Assembly (NCBI GenBank): GCA_911728435.2
Contig: OU452208.1
Location: forward strand, 5,828,001 to 5,892,000
DNA from: Apoderus coryli
Lineage: Eukaryota; Arthropoda; Insecta; Coleoptera; Attelabidae
Length of the DNA stretch: 64,000 nt
Direction: 5' to 3'
The translations under genes were made by a program, and so were the position numbers. Shown here piece by piece: positions 10,263-22,306 of this stretch (position 1 is the first letter of the stretch; every line of letters begins with the position of its first letter). The notes beneath the pieces were generated by a model. It saw only the letters and a list, made by a program, of their open reading frames with translations, was not told the origin of the DNA and did not search any database.

Positions 10263-10991
10263 TCAGCATTCACTCGCTAACGAGTATGAATTATGACAAC
10301 TCAAGGATTTCTGTTGTGAACTCTAAGATGGCTGAACAGACCGATCCTCGAGTGTCACAAAATTGACACACCCAATCACCATCATTTACCGACTGTTGCA
10401 TGTGCGCTGCTCCATCGATGCGTTCTCTCTCCTGTCGATGCTGCCTCTTCGCACCCTCATGTCGTCGACGTTGCTCTTCAAAAACTTGATGACCATCGTA
10501 AATGGTACGCCTCCGTCTTGGGCGGTCGTTCGTGATCTGCTCCCAATTCCTTTTCACATCTAAGCCACACTTCTGCATGTTGGTCTTAAGAACATCCTTG
10601 TACCTCTTTTGCTGCTCTCCCTGACTTCGTGAGCCAGCCTTAAGCTGTGAATAAAGGATTCTCTTTGGAATTCGTTCTGTTGGCATGCGGATTATGTGGC
10701 CAGTCCATTGCAGCTGGTGCCTAACAATCATCGCCTCAATGCTAGTTGTTTCAACTTCCTCTAGAACGCTGATGTTTGTTCGTCGGTCCTACCATTTAAT
10801 TCCAGGATTCTGTTAAGACATCGTTGATGGTACTGCTCTAGGGTTTTTAAATGCCTCCGATTAGTTGTGCAAGACTCACAGCTATACGTAAGGGTAGGAA
10901 CTACAATAGCATTATACACTCGCAATTTAGTTCGCGTTCAGCAGCCATTCAATCAGAGTTGAAGCTCAATGACTGATGTGGATACGATCTT
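10263..10991 (-). mobile_element. 5'-truncated LINE inserted in BTB intron 2
   Basis: Flanked by the 12-bp duplication above. The minus strand encodes the C-terminal part of a LINE protein: RVYNAIVVPTLTYSCESC, LEQYHQRCLNRIL, a frame change at about 10735, then RHQLQWTGHIIRMP and QQKRYKDVLKTN followed by WEQITNDRPRRRRTI. The block RHQL.W.GH..RMP is a well-known LINE tail motif in invertebrate endonuclease-RT elements. The 3' end carries the ACTCG-TTAG-CGAGT hairpin. The frame breaks and truncation show it is dead. Sense of the LINE matches the gene. Confidence 0.88.
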
Positions 10992-11003
10992 CTGACCGAA
11001 GCA

Positions 11004-11718
11004 GGATTACATTCACGAAGGCCAGCAATCTACAATTACTTCCTCGGGATTGACAACAGCTACTGAGATTTTCAATATCATATTCTGGCTAGAGTTGGCG
11101 AATATCATAGCGAATCTCATATCATGGCCAATCAGGAGTTCTGATATAATATTTTGGTACAGTTCCTAGACATGCGACTGTATTTGAGGCAGAATTTTTG
11201 AGCGATCGATTTGTGTTTCTGATATCCTAGCAGCCATAAAGGCCCTAAGCTCGTTAAGGTCCATATCAAGAACAGTGTGGAAATATTGGGAAAAAACAAT
11301 AACATGATCTAAATTCCTGGCCACTCTGGTTTAAACGGGCCTGAGAGGGCAGAGCCTTTCGGAATAGAAGGCTAAAGGGAAATTCATCGGTCCAGAACCT
11401 GCAACTGGCATAATTCTCGGTAAACGCCGACCGGAATAAGCTTTTGCTTTGCATGATCTCTACTCATGAGACGGGTCGTCAACTTAATCAAAGCTGCTGT
11501 TTTACAGAGCATTTCGCCTGGGTGGGGTAGATCTAGAGAGGGCCGTTAGATGGAGGATTTAGTAGCAAAAGATTTTACATGCCCATTAGGATCGTACGGA
11601 TATCATCGGATTTGACAGCTACGCAGTTACTACAACAGTTGCTAGGGCGTACTTTGTTTTTACTGTACAATTATAGGAAAGGGAAAGTATTTACTATGGA
11701 CAAGCTAAAATATCTTAC
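11004..11718 (-). other. BTB gene intron 2, 5' part
   Basis: Runs down from the donor GTAAGA at 11718. Open frames at 11266-11454 and 11579-11959 lack recognisable domains; the latter overlaps coding exon 2 on the opposite strand and is a shadow. Confidence 0.5.
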
Positions 11719-11882
11719 CTGCCAATTCGGGTCCAATGTACTAGGCGGTCCCACAGGTGATACGCACGGGCTAAGGGGCGGCGATGCCGGATTGCTAGCC
11801 GGTTGCATCACCTGCAGATTTTCCCGTTGCGACACCAGATGGGGTGGCGATAGACTGAGGCTCCCATTGTTCAATATGTCAG
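11719..11882 (-). CDS. BTBD6: BTB/POZ protein (BTBD6/BTBD3-like), coding exon 2
   Basis: 164 nt between acceptor TTTTTCAG and donor GTAAGA. With the G carried from exon 1 it gives exactly 55 codons, from ADILNNGSLSLSPPHLVSQR to PPSTLDPNWQ. It is a low-complexity Ser/Pro-rich linker ahead of the BTB domain, ending in the NWQ that precedes [10 protein letters not shown] in this family. Phase and the conserved NWQ junction support the assignment more than the linker itself. Confidence 0.85.
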
Positions 11883-13712
11883 CTGAAAAATTCATAAAAT
11901 CGAATAAATACAAAAACACTTCATCATTTTCAAGGTTATTTCAACTAGATACAACTTAATGCGTATTAAACACATCAAACAGTGAAAACGTCACTAAAAA
12001 TATTCTATTGCTTTATTTACACACCTTGAATATATCATGACATTTCAAATTAGGGAAATGAATATCTAATTAGTATTGTATGAAAGTTACGATGCATTTT
12101 TCAATAATAACAATTGTAATTTACGTATATTATAATTTAGAGTATAATGTATGTATAATTTCACCAAATTAAACCAGGCTGGTTAACGCTCGTACTTTAT
12201 TTCACAATAAAGATATACTTATTGTAATTACTTCAGAAAAAAGCCCAATTTAAGATTGCTTCAACTGGATGAGGCCTTTTAACAGTAAAAAATGCTTTTG
12301 AGAAATATTGACTTGTGCAATTATATTAATATTTAAAGTAGGTATACTTATTAACATTGTATTTTAAGGCTTTTGAATACGGATGGACTTCGTGAAGTTC
12401 TCAATTATGTTTTAACGCTGTTGTTGGATTTTTTAAATATCTTTAGATATCTCCGCACCTTGAGCATTTAGGGTCCCGCTCTTCTATTTGTAAGCTGTCA
12501 ATTTCTGTTTGGTGTTGATTTCATTTATATTCATATTTTATATAAATGTGTAGAATTATGAAATTATGTTTATTATTATTATGTATTGTTCTTGATACGG
12601 TTTTTGTTTTGTTTCATTTTTTTAGAATCATTGATTAGTTTGTTGTGATATAGTTGATTATATTTTTAGTCATATTGTCTTGTAATTGGGTTCCTGAACC
12701 TGTTACACAATCAACAATATTATTATTATTATCTCGCATGTTCTGTATAATTTTTTTTACATTCACTAAGTATAAATAAAAAAAATAATTTAATAACCCC
12801 GGTATTATTTGTCATTTAAAATTAACAAGAATGGAGACAGTTGTCAACGTCATTGCAAACTAATAACAACGTATAAAGATGCATATTTATAAATAGAAAA
12901 ATAATGAATTGCAAATATTTCAAAAACTACAAATTCTCGGAATAGACAACGTTTTTTAATGCTAAATGAGATGAATCTATAAAATGTTGAGTTTTAACGG
13001 TTTTCTCGATTTCATTTTCTATTCATCATTAATTTTTTGAGCACCCTGTATTAATAATTATCAAAACATTATCTCCAATAAATCCTATACAACAAGGCAA
13101 CCTAAATTAATTAAATAAAAATGACTAAAATTACTTTGGTCTGTAAATGTCATTTTTGACATAAAAACTGACATGATACACAAAATCTGTCTAGAATCTT
13201 AGATAAAATTCAAACATTTACATTTTGACCCTCTTATATACCTAAGTAATGGTTTTTTTTATAACCACACCTCGTATATCAAAAACATAACCTAAGTTGA
13301 TACTGATCGGATCAAATGTTTTGTTTATAACATCATAAACAAAATAAAGTAATTCGAACCAATTAGTTGTAGATATTTAATTCACTTTAGAAATAACTCC
13401 TTACTACTTAATAGTGAGTGATTACGTATGTAGTTAAAATATGTTAAATCATTCCGAAGCAGTGAAATTAGTGTAAAATATACAAAAACATTGTTAAATT
13501 GAAAACTATGTTTAATAACAAACATACTTGTTTTTTTGTAAGATCTAATTAGCACGTACATAACACCAAAAGATTTCATTAGGTAGGTGCGCCTAAACAT
13601 AGAATAGTATACGGTAATCTCCAGACAAAATATTCTCTCTAGTCTAGTCTTATTCTATTTGTGTTCATTATAATTTTATAATAGGTTACAACGCCCCTCG
13701 ACTATTACATAC
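11883..13712 (-). other. BTB gene intron 1
   Basis: GTATGT donor at 13712. A stretch ending GTTACACAATCAACA and then ATATTATTATTATTATT (about 12500-12735) resembles a LINE 3' UTR and tail in plus orientation, low confidence. At 13033-13044 a lone GAGCACCCTGTA is a solitary MITE end. Otherwise A+T-rich without recognised genes. Confidence 0.5.
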
Positions 13713-13845
13713 CGTTCATCCAAGCATTTGTTTGTGATACCGACATGTTTTCGCTCCGTTTTACGTTACTGCTATTATTGTTAGCACTATTACTTGTTGT
13801 TGATGGTTTTGTGCCAATTTTCGCATATAAATTCGACATTGCCAT
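13713..13845 (-). CDS. BTBD6: BTB/POZ protein (BTBD6/BTBD3-like), first coding exon
   Basis: Start ATG at 13845 (CAATGGCAATG; a second in-frame ATG lies two codons on). It encodes 44 residues beginning MAMSNLYAKIGTKPSTTS, then an Asn/Ser-rich stretch, ending SVSQTNAWMN plus one base, at donor GTATGT. The phase (1 leftover base) fits exon 2. The exon itself has no domain; it is called because of the start, the donor and the phase match. Sequence upstream (13846 onward) would hold the 5' UTR and promoter, which I cannot define. Confidence 0.7.
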
Positions 13846-15130
13846 TGTTTCAAACTAATAAACATTTAACTAAGCTGATCACTGTTTAGTGTTTATTGTA
13901 TACAGCTGCCATTTTTATTTACATTATTGTGTCGTCTTCTATCCCCTTCAAAATTAAATGCGAAACAAGGCAAGCAATATACAACAGACAACAAGAATAT
14001 TAGTCGATTCCTGTGTCGTTGGTCGTCGCTCTTCATTGGTGTTAAAGTGCGCTGTTGTCAGATGTATTTTATGTTTTTAAGGTACGGCGTCATCAACTCA
14101 TGTCTGTCTCATGTCGTTTTTTTTATGAACGCTTTGTGTGCTCTCCGTATACATTAGAGGAGAGCGAAAGACGATGTTTTTGTTGCTTTGCATTACTATT
14201 ATACAATGGAGTTGGTAGGAAGAAAATGTTATTAAACCTTCTGCCTCAGATTAATTAATTCTGAAGGTGGCATCTTAAGTTTGATAAAAAAAGTAGTACA
14301 GTGCCCTAAAAACTGTCTCCTTGTACCTTTACTAACAACCGAGATAACCCGCAAAACCATCGAATTTGGGACAGCCTGTACATCTGTATCTAATAGAGAT
14401 CAAGTTATACGACTTTTATTGTTCTTACGAATATTATGTAAACAGCAATGAAAATTGTCTTTTATTATTTTTATTGTATATACTTTTAGATATTAGTGGC
14501 AACATTGTAAATCATTGCTTAAAGCAGACAAGCGAAAGTACATCCATTTCGTTGTAAGATGTCGCTGGTAGTATTACTTGGACATAAGAATAGCATTGGA
14601 GATTTTCTATGCGATACATACGAGGATATATTTAAAAGTATGATAGAAAACTCGCAGCTAAAAATTTGTCATTCTCCACCAAGACATTATGAACCATTTA
14701 GTTTTGCAACCAACAACTATACTTCCATTTACTTTACTTTTGCGTATATAAATAAAATCAAAAATTAAGCCATAGGATCGATAGAACTTTATGATGCTTA
14801 ACTCCATTGGCTCCATTCATATTTTCCCTATTTATTAACGAAATCGGAGATGATTTAGTAATCGGAAACTACTATTTGCCAACGATCTCAAAATATTTTG
14901 CTTTATTGAATCTATTGAACAAAATGGTGAGCATTGCCTTTGTAAATTTAAATGTTTTTGTTTTATTATGTGTTTAGTTAATGAATAATTCGAATTTGAA
15001 CATTTGATTTGATTTTCGAAAATTGCTTAATGTTATTATATTCAAAATGGTCATAATTTTATAAGGAGGCATTTTTCCAAATTTTGACATTCGACCCCCA
15101 AAGGGTGGGGAACTTTTGATGTGGCATCCT
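13846..15130. other. Upstream flank of the BTB gene; no gene seen
   Basis: Short open frames here (13927-14258, 14366-14768) lack recognisable domains. No TATA or initiator element can be assigned with confidence. Confidence 0.4.
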
Positions 15131-15135
15131 GTATA

Positions 15136-15520
15136 CACTGTGTCCAAGATAAGAATGGGATAGCATTGGAATTTTGGAAACGCCTTTTAAATAGTGTTTT
15201 CACTAATAAACTAACTTTAGTGGTTTTCGAGATTTTAAAAAAAAACGATTTTTTGCGATTTTAGTTTTTTTTTATTCCAGACATTATTTTTACAGATATA
15301 CAAAAATGAAAACCACTTCCTTATTGTTACTTTTTGAGGAGAAACAGATAGAGTTTACAAATCTTCATTACAACGTTTCGTTTTTGAAAAACCATCATCA
15401 ACGGGCTTGGATTTTTTATTTTTAAATTTAAAGCCATTTTCAATTCAAAAATAGGTGGTATATCGAAACGTATTCAAGAGAAATCGCCATAACTTGCCAT
15501 AATATTACAGCACAGCTGGA
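15136..15520 (+). repeat. Repeat family R-CCAAGATAAG, copy 1
   Basis: Begins CTGTGTCCAAGATAAGAATG. Recurs at 26950-27395 and 35421-35560 with the same block order (GGAAACG, AAACACCTTTTAAA, TTGTTACTTTTTGAGGAGAA, CGTTTCGTTTTTGAAAAACC, GCCATTTTCAATTC). Non-coding; probably a MITE. The outer arms of the fold-back at 45666 share its TTGGAA...GTAAACGGTA.GAGTTAGAA opening. Confidence 0.75.
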
Positions 15521-15534
15521 TTATATAACTCATC

Positions 15535-15752
15535 TTCATAACACGCGTTACAAAAAAATTCATGTATATTCACAAATTAAGACTCGACTAAAACTAGGAC
15601 AACGGTCGTTTCGGGTCCGCGGCTTTCCTGTATGCCGGACGGACGATCTTAGACAAATGAACAGTTCTATGCATATTCATTTTAAAAAGCAAACTAAAAG
15701 TTGGATATTACCATGTAGGCCATTAATTCATAATTTAATTGACTTTTAACCT
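15535..15752 (+). pseudogene. LINE C-terminal fragment
   Basis: Plus-strand reading gives HNTRYKKIHVYSQIKTRLKL then GQRSFRVRGFPVCR and a stop, a pattern of Jockey/CR1/Rex LINE protein tails, where TRL...GQRSFRVRG precedes a W-N-x-L-P motif. Short and 3' truncated. Confidence 0.55.
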
Positions 15753-16191
15753 CTAATGAACTACCTAAATTCTGCATACATAATTATACAGGGTGTCCGG
15801 AAATGACGTGTACAACGGAATAACACAAATTCCTTGGCTTTAAAAGTGAATATTTTTTTTACGTTTTTTCAAATAAATCGAAAAATATTTGATAGATTTT
15901 ATTCATTTTTTAGATACACGTTTGCACCAATAAACTACAGTTTTTTATTGAATAAACTCCAATTTCTAGAATTACAGGGTGTTTAAAAGCTTAGTCACAA
16001 TAACTTATCTACCCATATTTTTTGTCAGCCTCGTATAATCAATACCAGTTTTTTTTTCTTTTTATTTAGAAACTATTTACTCTCTTACAAAATTTTAGTT
16101 TGTCAAACCGTTTAGAGATAAAAAAATATTATTTAAATCCCTACATGCCTGAATCAGTACTTAATAATTATTGTAACTTAGCACAATAGTA
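15753..16191. other. No gene; two solitary ACAGGGTGT ends
   Basis: TACAGGGTGTCCGG at 15788 and TACAGGGTGTTT at 15974 are both in plus orientation and do not pair as one element, so they look like two truncated MITE ends. Confidence 0.5.
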
Positions 16192-18389
16192 TCGGGTATT
16201 CCATTAAGGTTGGACAGGTAGCATATCTCAGGAAATAATAGTCGTAGAACAATGGGGAAAAAAATCTTTTATGGAAATTCACCATGGGAAATCGCTGGAA
16301 ATAGTTTTTTTAGTTCCTAACTATACCGCTAGGGGGCGTAATAGATACAGTAATGCGAAAAATGCATTTTTATTGAAAATTTCGCAATATAAGTTAGAAA
16401 AACAATACTACCACTGTGATGCTACTGAGATTCGGCATCATTTTGGTGTATCACTTTTTATTGTAAGGCTTGAAATAAAGGCAGCAGGGAAAGACGAAAT
16501 TTTACCTATGATAATGGCTATAACTTTGGTTTGGCTTAACCGAATTTATCAGTCTAATTTTTGTTTAAGAACTCAAGCATTGCTGATGAAGAAAACAATA
16601 TTTTAAATCATAATTGTTTTTTTGGGCTCCGCTAGATGGCGATATTTGCATCGTCTAAGGTTTTTTTGATTTTTCTTTAAAAACTTAAATGGAATGATAC
16701 AAATATTTTATGAAAAATGAAAAGTAAATTGAATTTGCAACAAAAAAGTCCAAAACCGCACAGGACAATCTTTATTCGTTTGAGAGTTATGGCCAAAAGA
16801 ATGTTGTTCACCAAAATTCGTTGAGAAATCATGTATCTTTAATTTTCCGTGATCAAGAATGCCATGGGAAATAAAGAAATAGGTTTAAAATTTATTAAGC
16901 TGATCGTTTAACAAATAAAAATAATGAAAGATCCATTAAAATTACCAAAATGCAGAGCTTTCATAAAAATTGTTAAAAGAGGTAGATCTAGATACCCATG
17001 AAACTAAATTGGGATGTTTCCATGCATGGAGACAAATAAATAAACGCGAATATGCTGCTAAATACCCTGACTACGATTCCATACCACACGTTTACACTCC
17101 ATCTACTTTGATGGTCAACTTCCGGCATCCAATGAGGATTTGTTTGTGACCAATAATGCGTATTGTGTAAATTAACACTACCACAACTAGAAAAGTGGCT
17201 CAGTCCATAAAATCTATGAGAGAAATTGCGGTTTTTCCGGGCACATATCTCTCAGCCAATAACAAAAGTCTATAGGCGCTTCTTGTCAATATCGGCATCT
17301 GAAAGTGCCTGATGTAAAACCATACTGTAAGGATGCAGTTTAAAAGATTTTAAAATCCAATATGCTGAAGTGCGATTTATTCCTAAGTCTGAAGAAATGT
17401 CACTGACGCTTACATAAGGATGAGGCTACCTAGACGTCTGCTGAGCGGGACTGGATCAACTCTTACACTTCCCGTTTCTCGTAAACGGACTGCTAACCGA
17501 CGGAACACTTTTCTGCTATGGTGTCTTCGGTCAGGATATTTAGCAGCATATTCGCGTTTATTTATTTGTCTCCATGCATGGAAACTTCCCAATTTTGTTT
17601 CATGGGTATCTAGATATACATCTTTTAATAAATTTTATGAAAGCTCTGCATTTTGGTAATTTTAATGGATCTTTCATTCTTTTATTTGTTAAACTATCAG
17701 TTTAATAAAGTTTAAACCTATTTCTTTATTTCCCATGGCATTCTTGATCACGGAAAATTAAAGATACATGATTTTTAAACGAATTTTAGCCATAACTCTC
17801 AAACGAATAAAGATTTTCCTGTGCGGTTTTGGACTTTTTTGTTGCAAATTCAATTTACTTTTCATTTTTGATAAAATATTTGAATCATTCCATTTAAGTT
17901 TTTAAAGAAAAATCAAAAGAACCTTAGGCGATGCAAATATCGCCATCCAGCGGAGCCCCAAAAAACAATTATGATTTGAAATCTTTTTTTTCTTCATCAG
18001 CAAGGCTTGAGTTCTTAAACAAAAATTAGATTGATAAATTCGGTTAAGCCAAAGCAAAGTTATACACATTATCATAGGTAAAATTTCGTCCTTCCCTGCT
18101 GCCTTTATTTCCAGCCGCACAATAAAAAGTGATACACCAAAAAGATGCCGAATCTCAGTAGCATTACTGTGGTAGTATTGTTTTCTAACTTATATTGCGA
18201 AATTTTCAATAAAAATGCATTTTTCGCATTACTGTATCTATTACGCCCCCTAGCGGTATAGTTAGGAACTAAAAAACTATTTCCAGCGATTTTCCATGTT
18301 GAATTTCCCTAAAAGAATTTTTTTCCCATTGTCCTACGACTATTATTTCCTGAGATATGCTACCTGTCCACCCTTAATGGAATACCCGG
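16192..18389. mobile_element. 2.2-kb fold-back transposon derived from a DUF4817-type element
   Basis: TA-flanked ends CGGGTATTCCATTAAGG are inverted, and the arms (about 16192-17075 and about 17525-18389) are inverted copies for over 800 bp. Both arms contain the non-coding 5' region plus the first transposase codons (CFHAWRQINKREYAAKYPD). The middle, 17080-17525, is present once and holds the rest of the transposase relic. The right arm plus middle is a truncated transposon in minus orientation; the left arm is a second, inverted copy of its 5' end. Confidence 0.88.
17075..17592 (-). pseudogene. DUF4817/DDE_3-type transposase relic in the fold-back
   Basis: Minus strand: SFHAWRQINKREYAAKYPDR, RRLAVRLRETGSVRV (DUF4817 HTH), then YVSVSDISSDLGINRTSAYW, FKLHPYSM and, after stops, a block with CGSVNLHNTHYWSQTNPHWM and WSVNVW. 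That order matches the N-terminal half of IS630/Tc-type transposases with a DDE_3 core. It stops after WSVNVW at the inversion junction, so the second and third catalytic residues are absent. Stops lie at the middle of the frame. Confidence 0.82.
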
Positions 18390-19559
18390 TATATTAAGTA
18401 TTGAGAACAGTAAGTGTAGTTTACCGATCGACGACAATGTTTGGCGATTGAGCGAAGCGAATATTGGACGCACCGGAATAAAGCTAAAAATTCTAAATTG
18501 GTAGGTACCTAAATATAACATAACCTAACCACCGCATCGTTATACGTGACCTTACCTCCCCTCGTTAAAAAAATTAAAATCAACTATACCTATACCTAAT
18601 AATAACCTATTAGTAAAAAATAAATCATTAACGTAAGTACATGAAAGCAATTAGGTATATCTGAAATACTACACAAAAATAAAATTAATATACAAATTAG
18701 GTAAGTATTACGATGCTTTAAATAGGAACGAATAACTGTAAAAAAATAATTGTAAATTGATATCATTATAATTATAACATTAAACAACTTAATGAACAGG
18801 AACGTGATTTTTTAAAATACAGTTTTAGACCTTTGCTAGCAATTTTTTCGTTTTTTTTTAATAATATTTTATGAAAAAATGGTTAGCCTTAAGCTCATGA
18901 AATATGATATCAATAAAAAGTATAGCAAGGGACTTCTCGAATTTAAACAGATTTACAGGGTGTCCCATTTAACATTTTCCCAGAAAAATAAAATTTTAAA
19001 AATGTGTGTAATTGTGTAAGCAACCCGGCGTAAAACTTACAAAACTCTAGATACAGGACCAATTGAATTTTCTCGCGAACTATTCTGCCAAGCGATGAAA
19101 AACAGTTTGAAAATAAATTCCTCGTCCATTGTTTTATTCTTGTGGTTTTCCAGTAGAGAAAAGTGATGCTTTACTTAAAACTCCTGACCAAATTTTACCC
19201 GAAAGTCGAAGAGAGTTTAGGCTAAATATGCCTTCTGCCAACTAATTAAAACTGATTTAATTAAGAGCAAGAAAAGTGTATTATGATAATTTATCGTTGT
19301 TCATTTCCATTCAAAGATAAAAGTTTTCAGCTGATTCTTCTGTATTGTTTTATTAATTAATTTATTTATTTGATGAATGAGAAAGAACGCACAGTTTAGA
19401 ATAATTATATCGTGTTTTCGAACTTTTTGTGTTAGGTAGGATTCTTTCGGTTTATAATAATAATAATAAGAAAACCACACTTTGAACAAATATTTTCCAA
19501 TGGCGAACCTATTAAACTAAAATTAAATTTACTCCATTTAACTTTAAAAACTAAAAATA
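18390..19559. other. No gene; solitary MITE end
   Basis: TACAGGGTGTCCCATTTAAC at 18954 is a single element end. Nothing else recognised. Confidence 0.4.
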
Positions 19560-19705
19560 ATAACGCAATGGTTTGACAAATATCGTTTAACCATTAACTT
19601 TGAAAAAACTGTGTATGTTCCTTTTGCAAATTACGTAAGCACACTACCAGTAGGTAATGATATTAACATTCATTTGGTGCAAAGAGATAGGAGTTGTAGT
19701 ATAAG
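19560..19705 (+). pseudogene. LINE RT segment, left of the P-like insertion
   Basis: Reads QWFDKYRLTINFEKTVYVPF ... VQRDRSCSI, the Jockey-like RT region after the active site (W...N-L-x-I-N-x-x-K-T). It continues after the P-like element with RDHVKYLGIIIDQQLKW at 22308, so the two parts are one LINE split by an insertion. The target duplication GTATAAG is at 19699-19705. Confidence 0.8.
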
Positions 19706-22299
19706 CATAGAATAAGAAAGCTACGCTAACCAGAAGTTTTACTTGACGATTTCGATGGGATTTTGTGTTCGTTCGCGCGATTTTGTGCGCAAGCTGTCGA
19801 ATTGGGTAAAATTCCAATATGGACGAATATTAATGATTGTTTACATTCGTTTATTCCATTTTCTAAAAATTTTTCATCGTTTTTCCATTTTTATTAGTTA
19901 TTTGGTTATAAGATTTATTGAATTCTAGTTTTAAGAACAATAGTGTAATAGTGTTTATTTAATTAACTGTTAGTGAAAGTATAGATTAATAATTGTGTAC
20001 CTACATAAATCTTTGGTGTGGTGAAAGACAATGCCAAATTATTGTAGTAACAACAGCCACAAAACTGGAAAGTTAATAAGATATTTCAAAATTCCGAGTG
20101 ATCCAATAAGGTATGTAATGTACCTACACAAAATGTTGAATGTTTTAGCTATATTTTTTAAATAATTTTCAAGGCCACTTCAATGGGTGGAAAACATTGG
20201 CAGGTTAGACTTGATATCGAACGAACCGGAAAAAGTGTTTAACCGCAAAGTTTGTAGTGAACATTTTGAGGAGAAAATGTTTGCTGGTTTTGGCAACAGC
20301 AAGCATAAAAGGGAAGCCATAACGACTATTTTTTAAAAGGTGGTTAGCGAGCAAGGTAAACTTTTGATGAGTGTTGTGTCAGTCGTATGTACATATTTAA
20401 TTAATTTGTTTTAAGTGCGCGCCGATTCTCCACAACCATCAACGATATCGGATGGATCTTCTCTGGTTTTTGATGACTTGAATTTGGAAAAAAACCCTTT
20501 AGATAGTAAGCTAGTTTTAACTACAAATTCTATCTTCATGTAGGTATTAGATGAAATTCTAAATTACAGAACAACTGCAAATATCTCCAGGAATATCTGA
20601 GAAATATCCAAGAAAAAAGCCTTGAAAATGGAGGTGCAGAACCTTAAAAGAAAGTTCGATAGAATTACCGGAACTTTCGAACAGACCATTCGATAAAGAA
20701 GATTATATTGAGTTTGTTAAAACTAATTTTAAAGAAGGCTTGGCTAATTTTGTTATTATGCAGTATAATTTATCCAAGAAATCATTGAAAGGTCGGAGAT
20801 ATACAAGTGAGTTCAAGAAATTTGCCGTAACTGTATATTTTCTTGGATCTAAACTATATCAACACTTACAAGAAACTTTTTTTAGCATTTTTTTTAACCA
20901 CAAAACCACAATTCATGTAAAGTTGAATATTTGAAAGATATTATATTTCAAACAATAAAAAAATTAATGTAATTAATGTGCGGGGTATAGTGAGCGATCA
21001 AGGATCCAACTTTTTAGCTTTCTCACATCAAAATGGGGTGCAACCAGAAAGACCGTATTATATTTACCGCGCCCAAATTCCTTAAAAAATCGCCAAAGTA
21101 TTCCAGAGGACATAATCAGGGTTTGTCAGAAATGTCAAGGAAAAATAAACTGTTGCCGTCGAGGCATGAGTCTCCAAATTTAAGTGTAAAAGTAAAATTT
21201 CTGTGTTCTGTGACCTTTTTGTCATTTATCTTTCTTCTCTTGATGACAAGCTATATATTTTTTTTATTGTAGACAGCTATTTTTTATTTCTATTTAAATT
21301 ATCCCATATTATTTATTCAAGCCTAGGAATTTTTTTAATTTTGAACCCTTTTCCACTAATAAGGAACGGATTGGTAAGCACGTTTTTATGATACATTTCA
21401 TAGGTTATATTCTATCAAAGCTATAAATAACTAGTACAATATTTCTTCTATGTTTGGAAATATATTTTTTTTAAGTTTCTAACCCCTTTTTACACTATGC
21501 TATGCACTATCTAATCTAATTTTATGGTTAATGTGTTAGGTTATACACTATTAAACCAAAAAAAATAAGTTGAAGTATGAATTTTTTAACTTTTTAAACC
21601 CCTTAAATACGCCCAAGTTAATCAGCACCTGCATAATATCTTGTAGTATTTTTGTGCCAAATTTGTTAAGTGGTTTTTTAGTTATCGGGGATACAGACCG
21701 AGAGACATTTTTTTAAAACTACTTATTTACATATAAATGACTGAAAACACGTTTTTCCGGGGGAATAAAAAAAAATTCACGAAACAGACCCCATATACAT
21801 ATATTATATAAATATGATATGGTGAGTAAAAAACATTCTAATTGACGAACACATTTGCAAAAATTTCTAAATAATGTTGTACAATGATGTCATTCTGTTT
21901 TGTTTAAATTGTTTATTGTTGATTTGTAGATATTTATGTAGCTATTATTATGTTTTTATTATTAGTCATACGTATTTTATACTTTTATTTTTGTACTTTT
22001 GGCCACCGACGGGTCTATGTACATGAGTACGAATGAGACAGAAATAAATATTATTATAATAAAGTTTTTTTAAATTAAACATATTTTTTTTTATTGCGAA
22101 AGTTGCTCGAAAATATTCCGCTTATGTGAAATTGTGTACTATTTTAATTGTTAGTACAGAATTTATTGCCCGCTTGTTTGATATTGTGAACAATACTATG
22201 ATGCGCACAAAATCTGCGCGAGTTTCAAGAAATCCCATACAAATCAATGCTATTTACACGAAGATAAACTTCTGGTTAGCGAAGCTTAGTTATTCTATG
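19706..22299 (+). mobile_element. P-like (THAP9-type) transposon with both ends
   Basis: 2,594 bp. Ends read CATAGAATAA..., with inverted GCTACGCTAACCAGAAGTTT (left) and its near match AGCTTCGCTAACCAGAAG (right, complement). GTATAAG is repeated on both sides (19699-19705 and 22300-22306); P elements make 8-bp duplications, so one base has diverged. It encodes a THAP-type transposase pseudogene (20031-21160). The insertion splits a LINE RT. Confidence 0.85.
20031..21160 (+). pseudogene. P-like transposase with N-terminal THAP domain (broken)
   Basis: Exon 1 (20031-20110) begins MPNYCSNNSHKTGKLIRYFK; a GT..AG intron leads to exon 2 (20174) with RPLQWVENIGRLDL and RKVCSEHFEEKMF. Together they make a C2CH THAP zinc finger (Cys5, CSEH), ending at a stop where AVPTIF-like residues (AITTIF) occur. 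Further exons: a Ser-rich linker (20417-20505), then KKSLKGRRYTSEFKKFAVTV and YFLGSKLYQHLQETFF, the conserved block after the coiled-coil in P transposases, and at about 20985 IVSDQGSNFLAFSHQNGVQP with the catalytic-domain Asp. Stops and frame breaks occur throughout. Confidence 0.82.
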
Positions 22300-22306
22300 G
22301 TATAAG

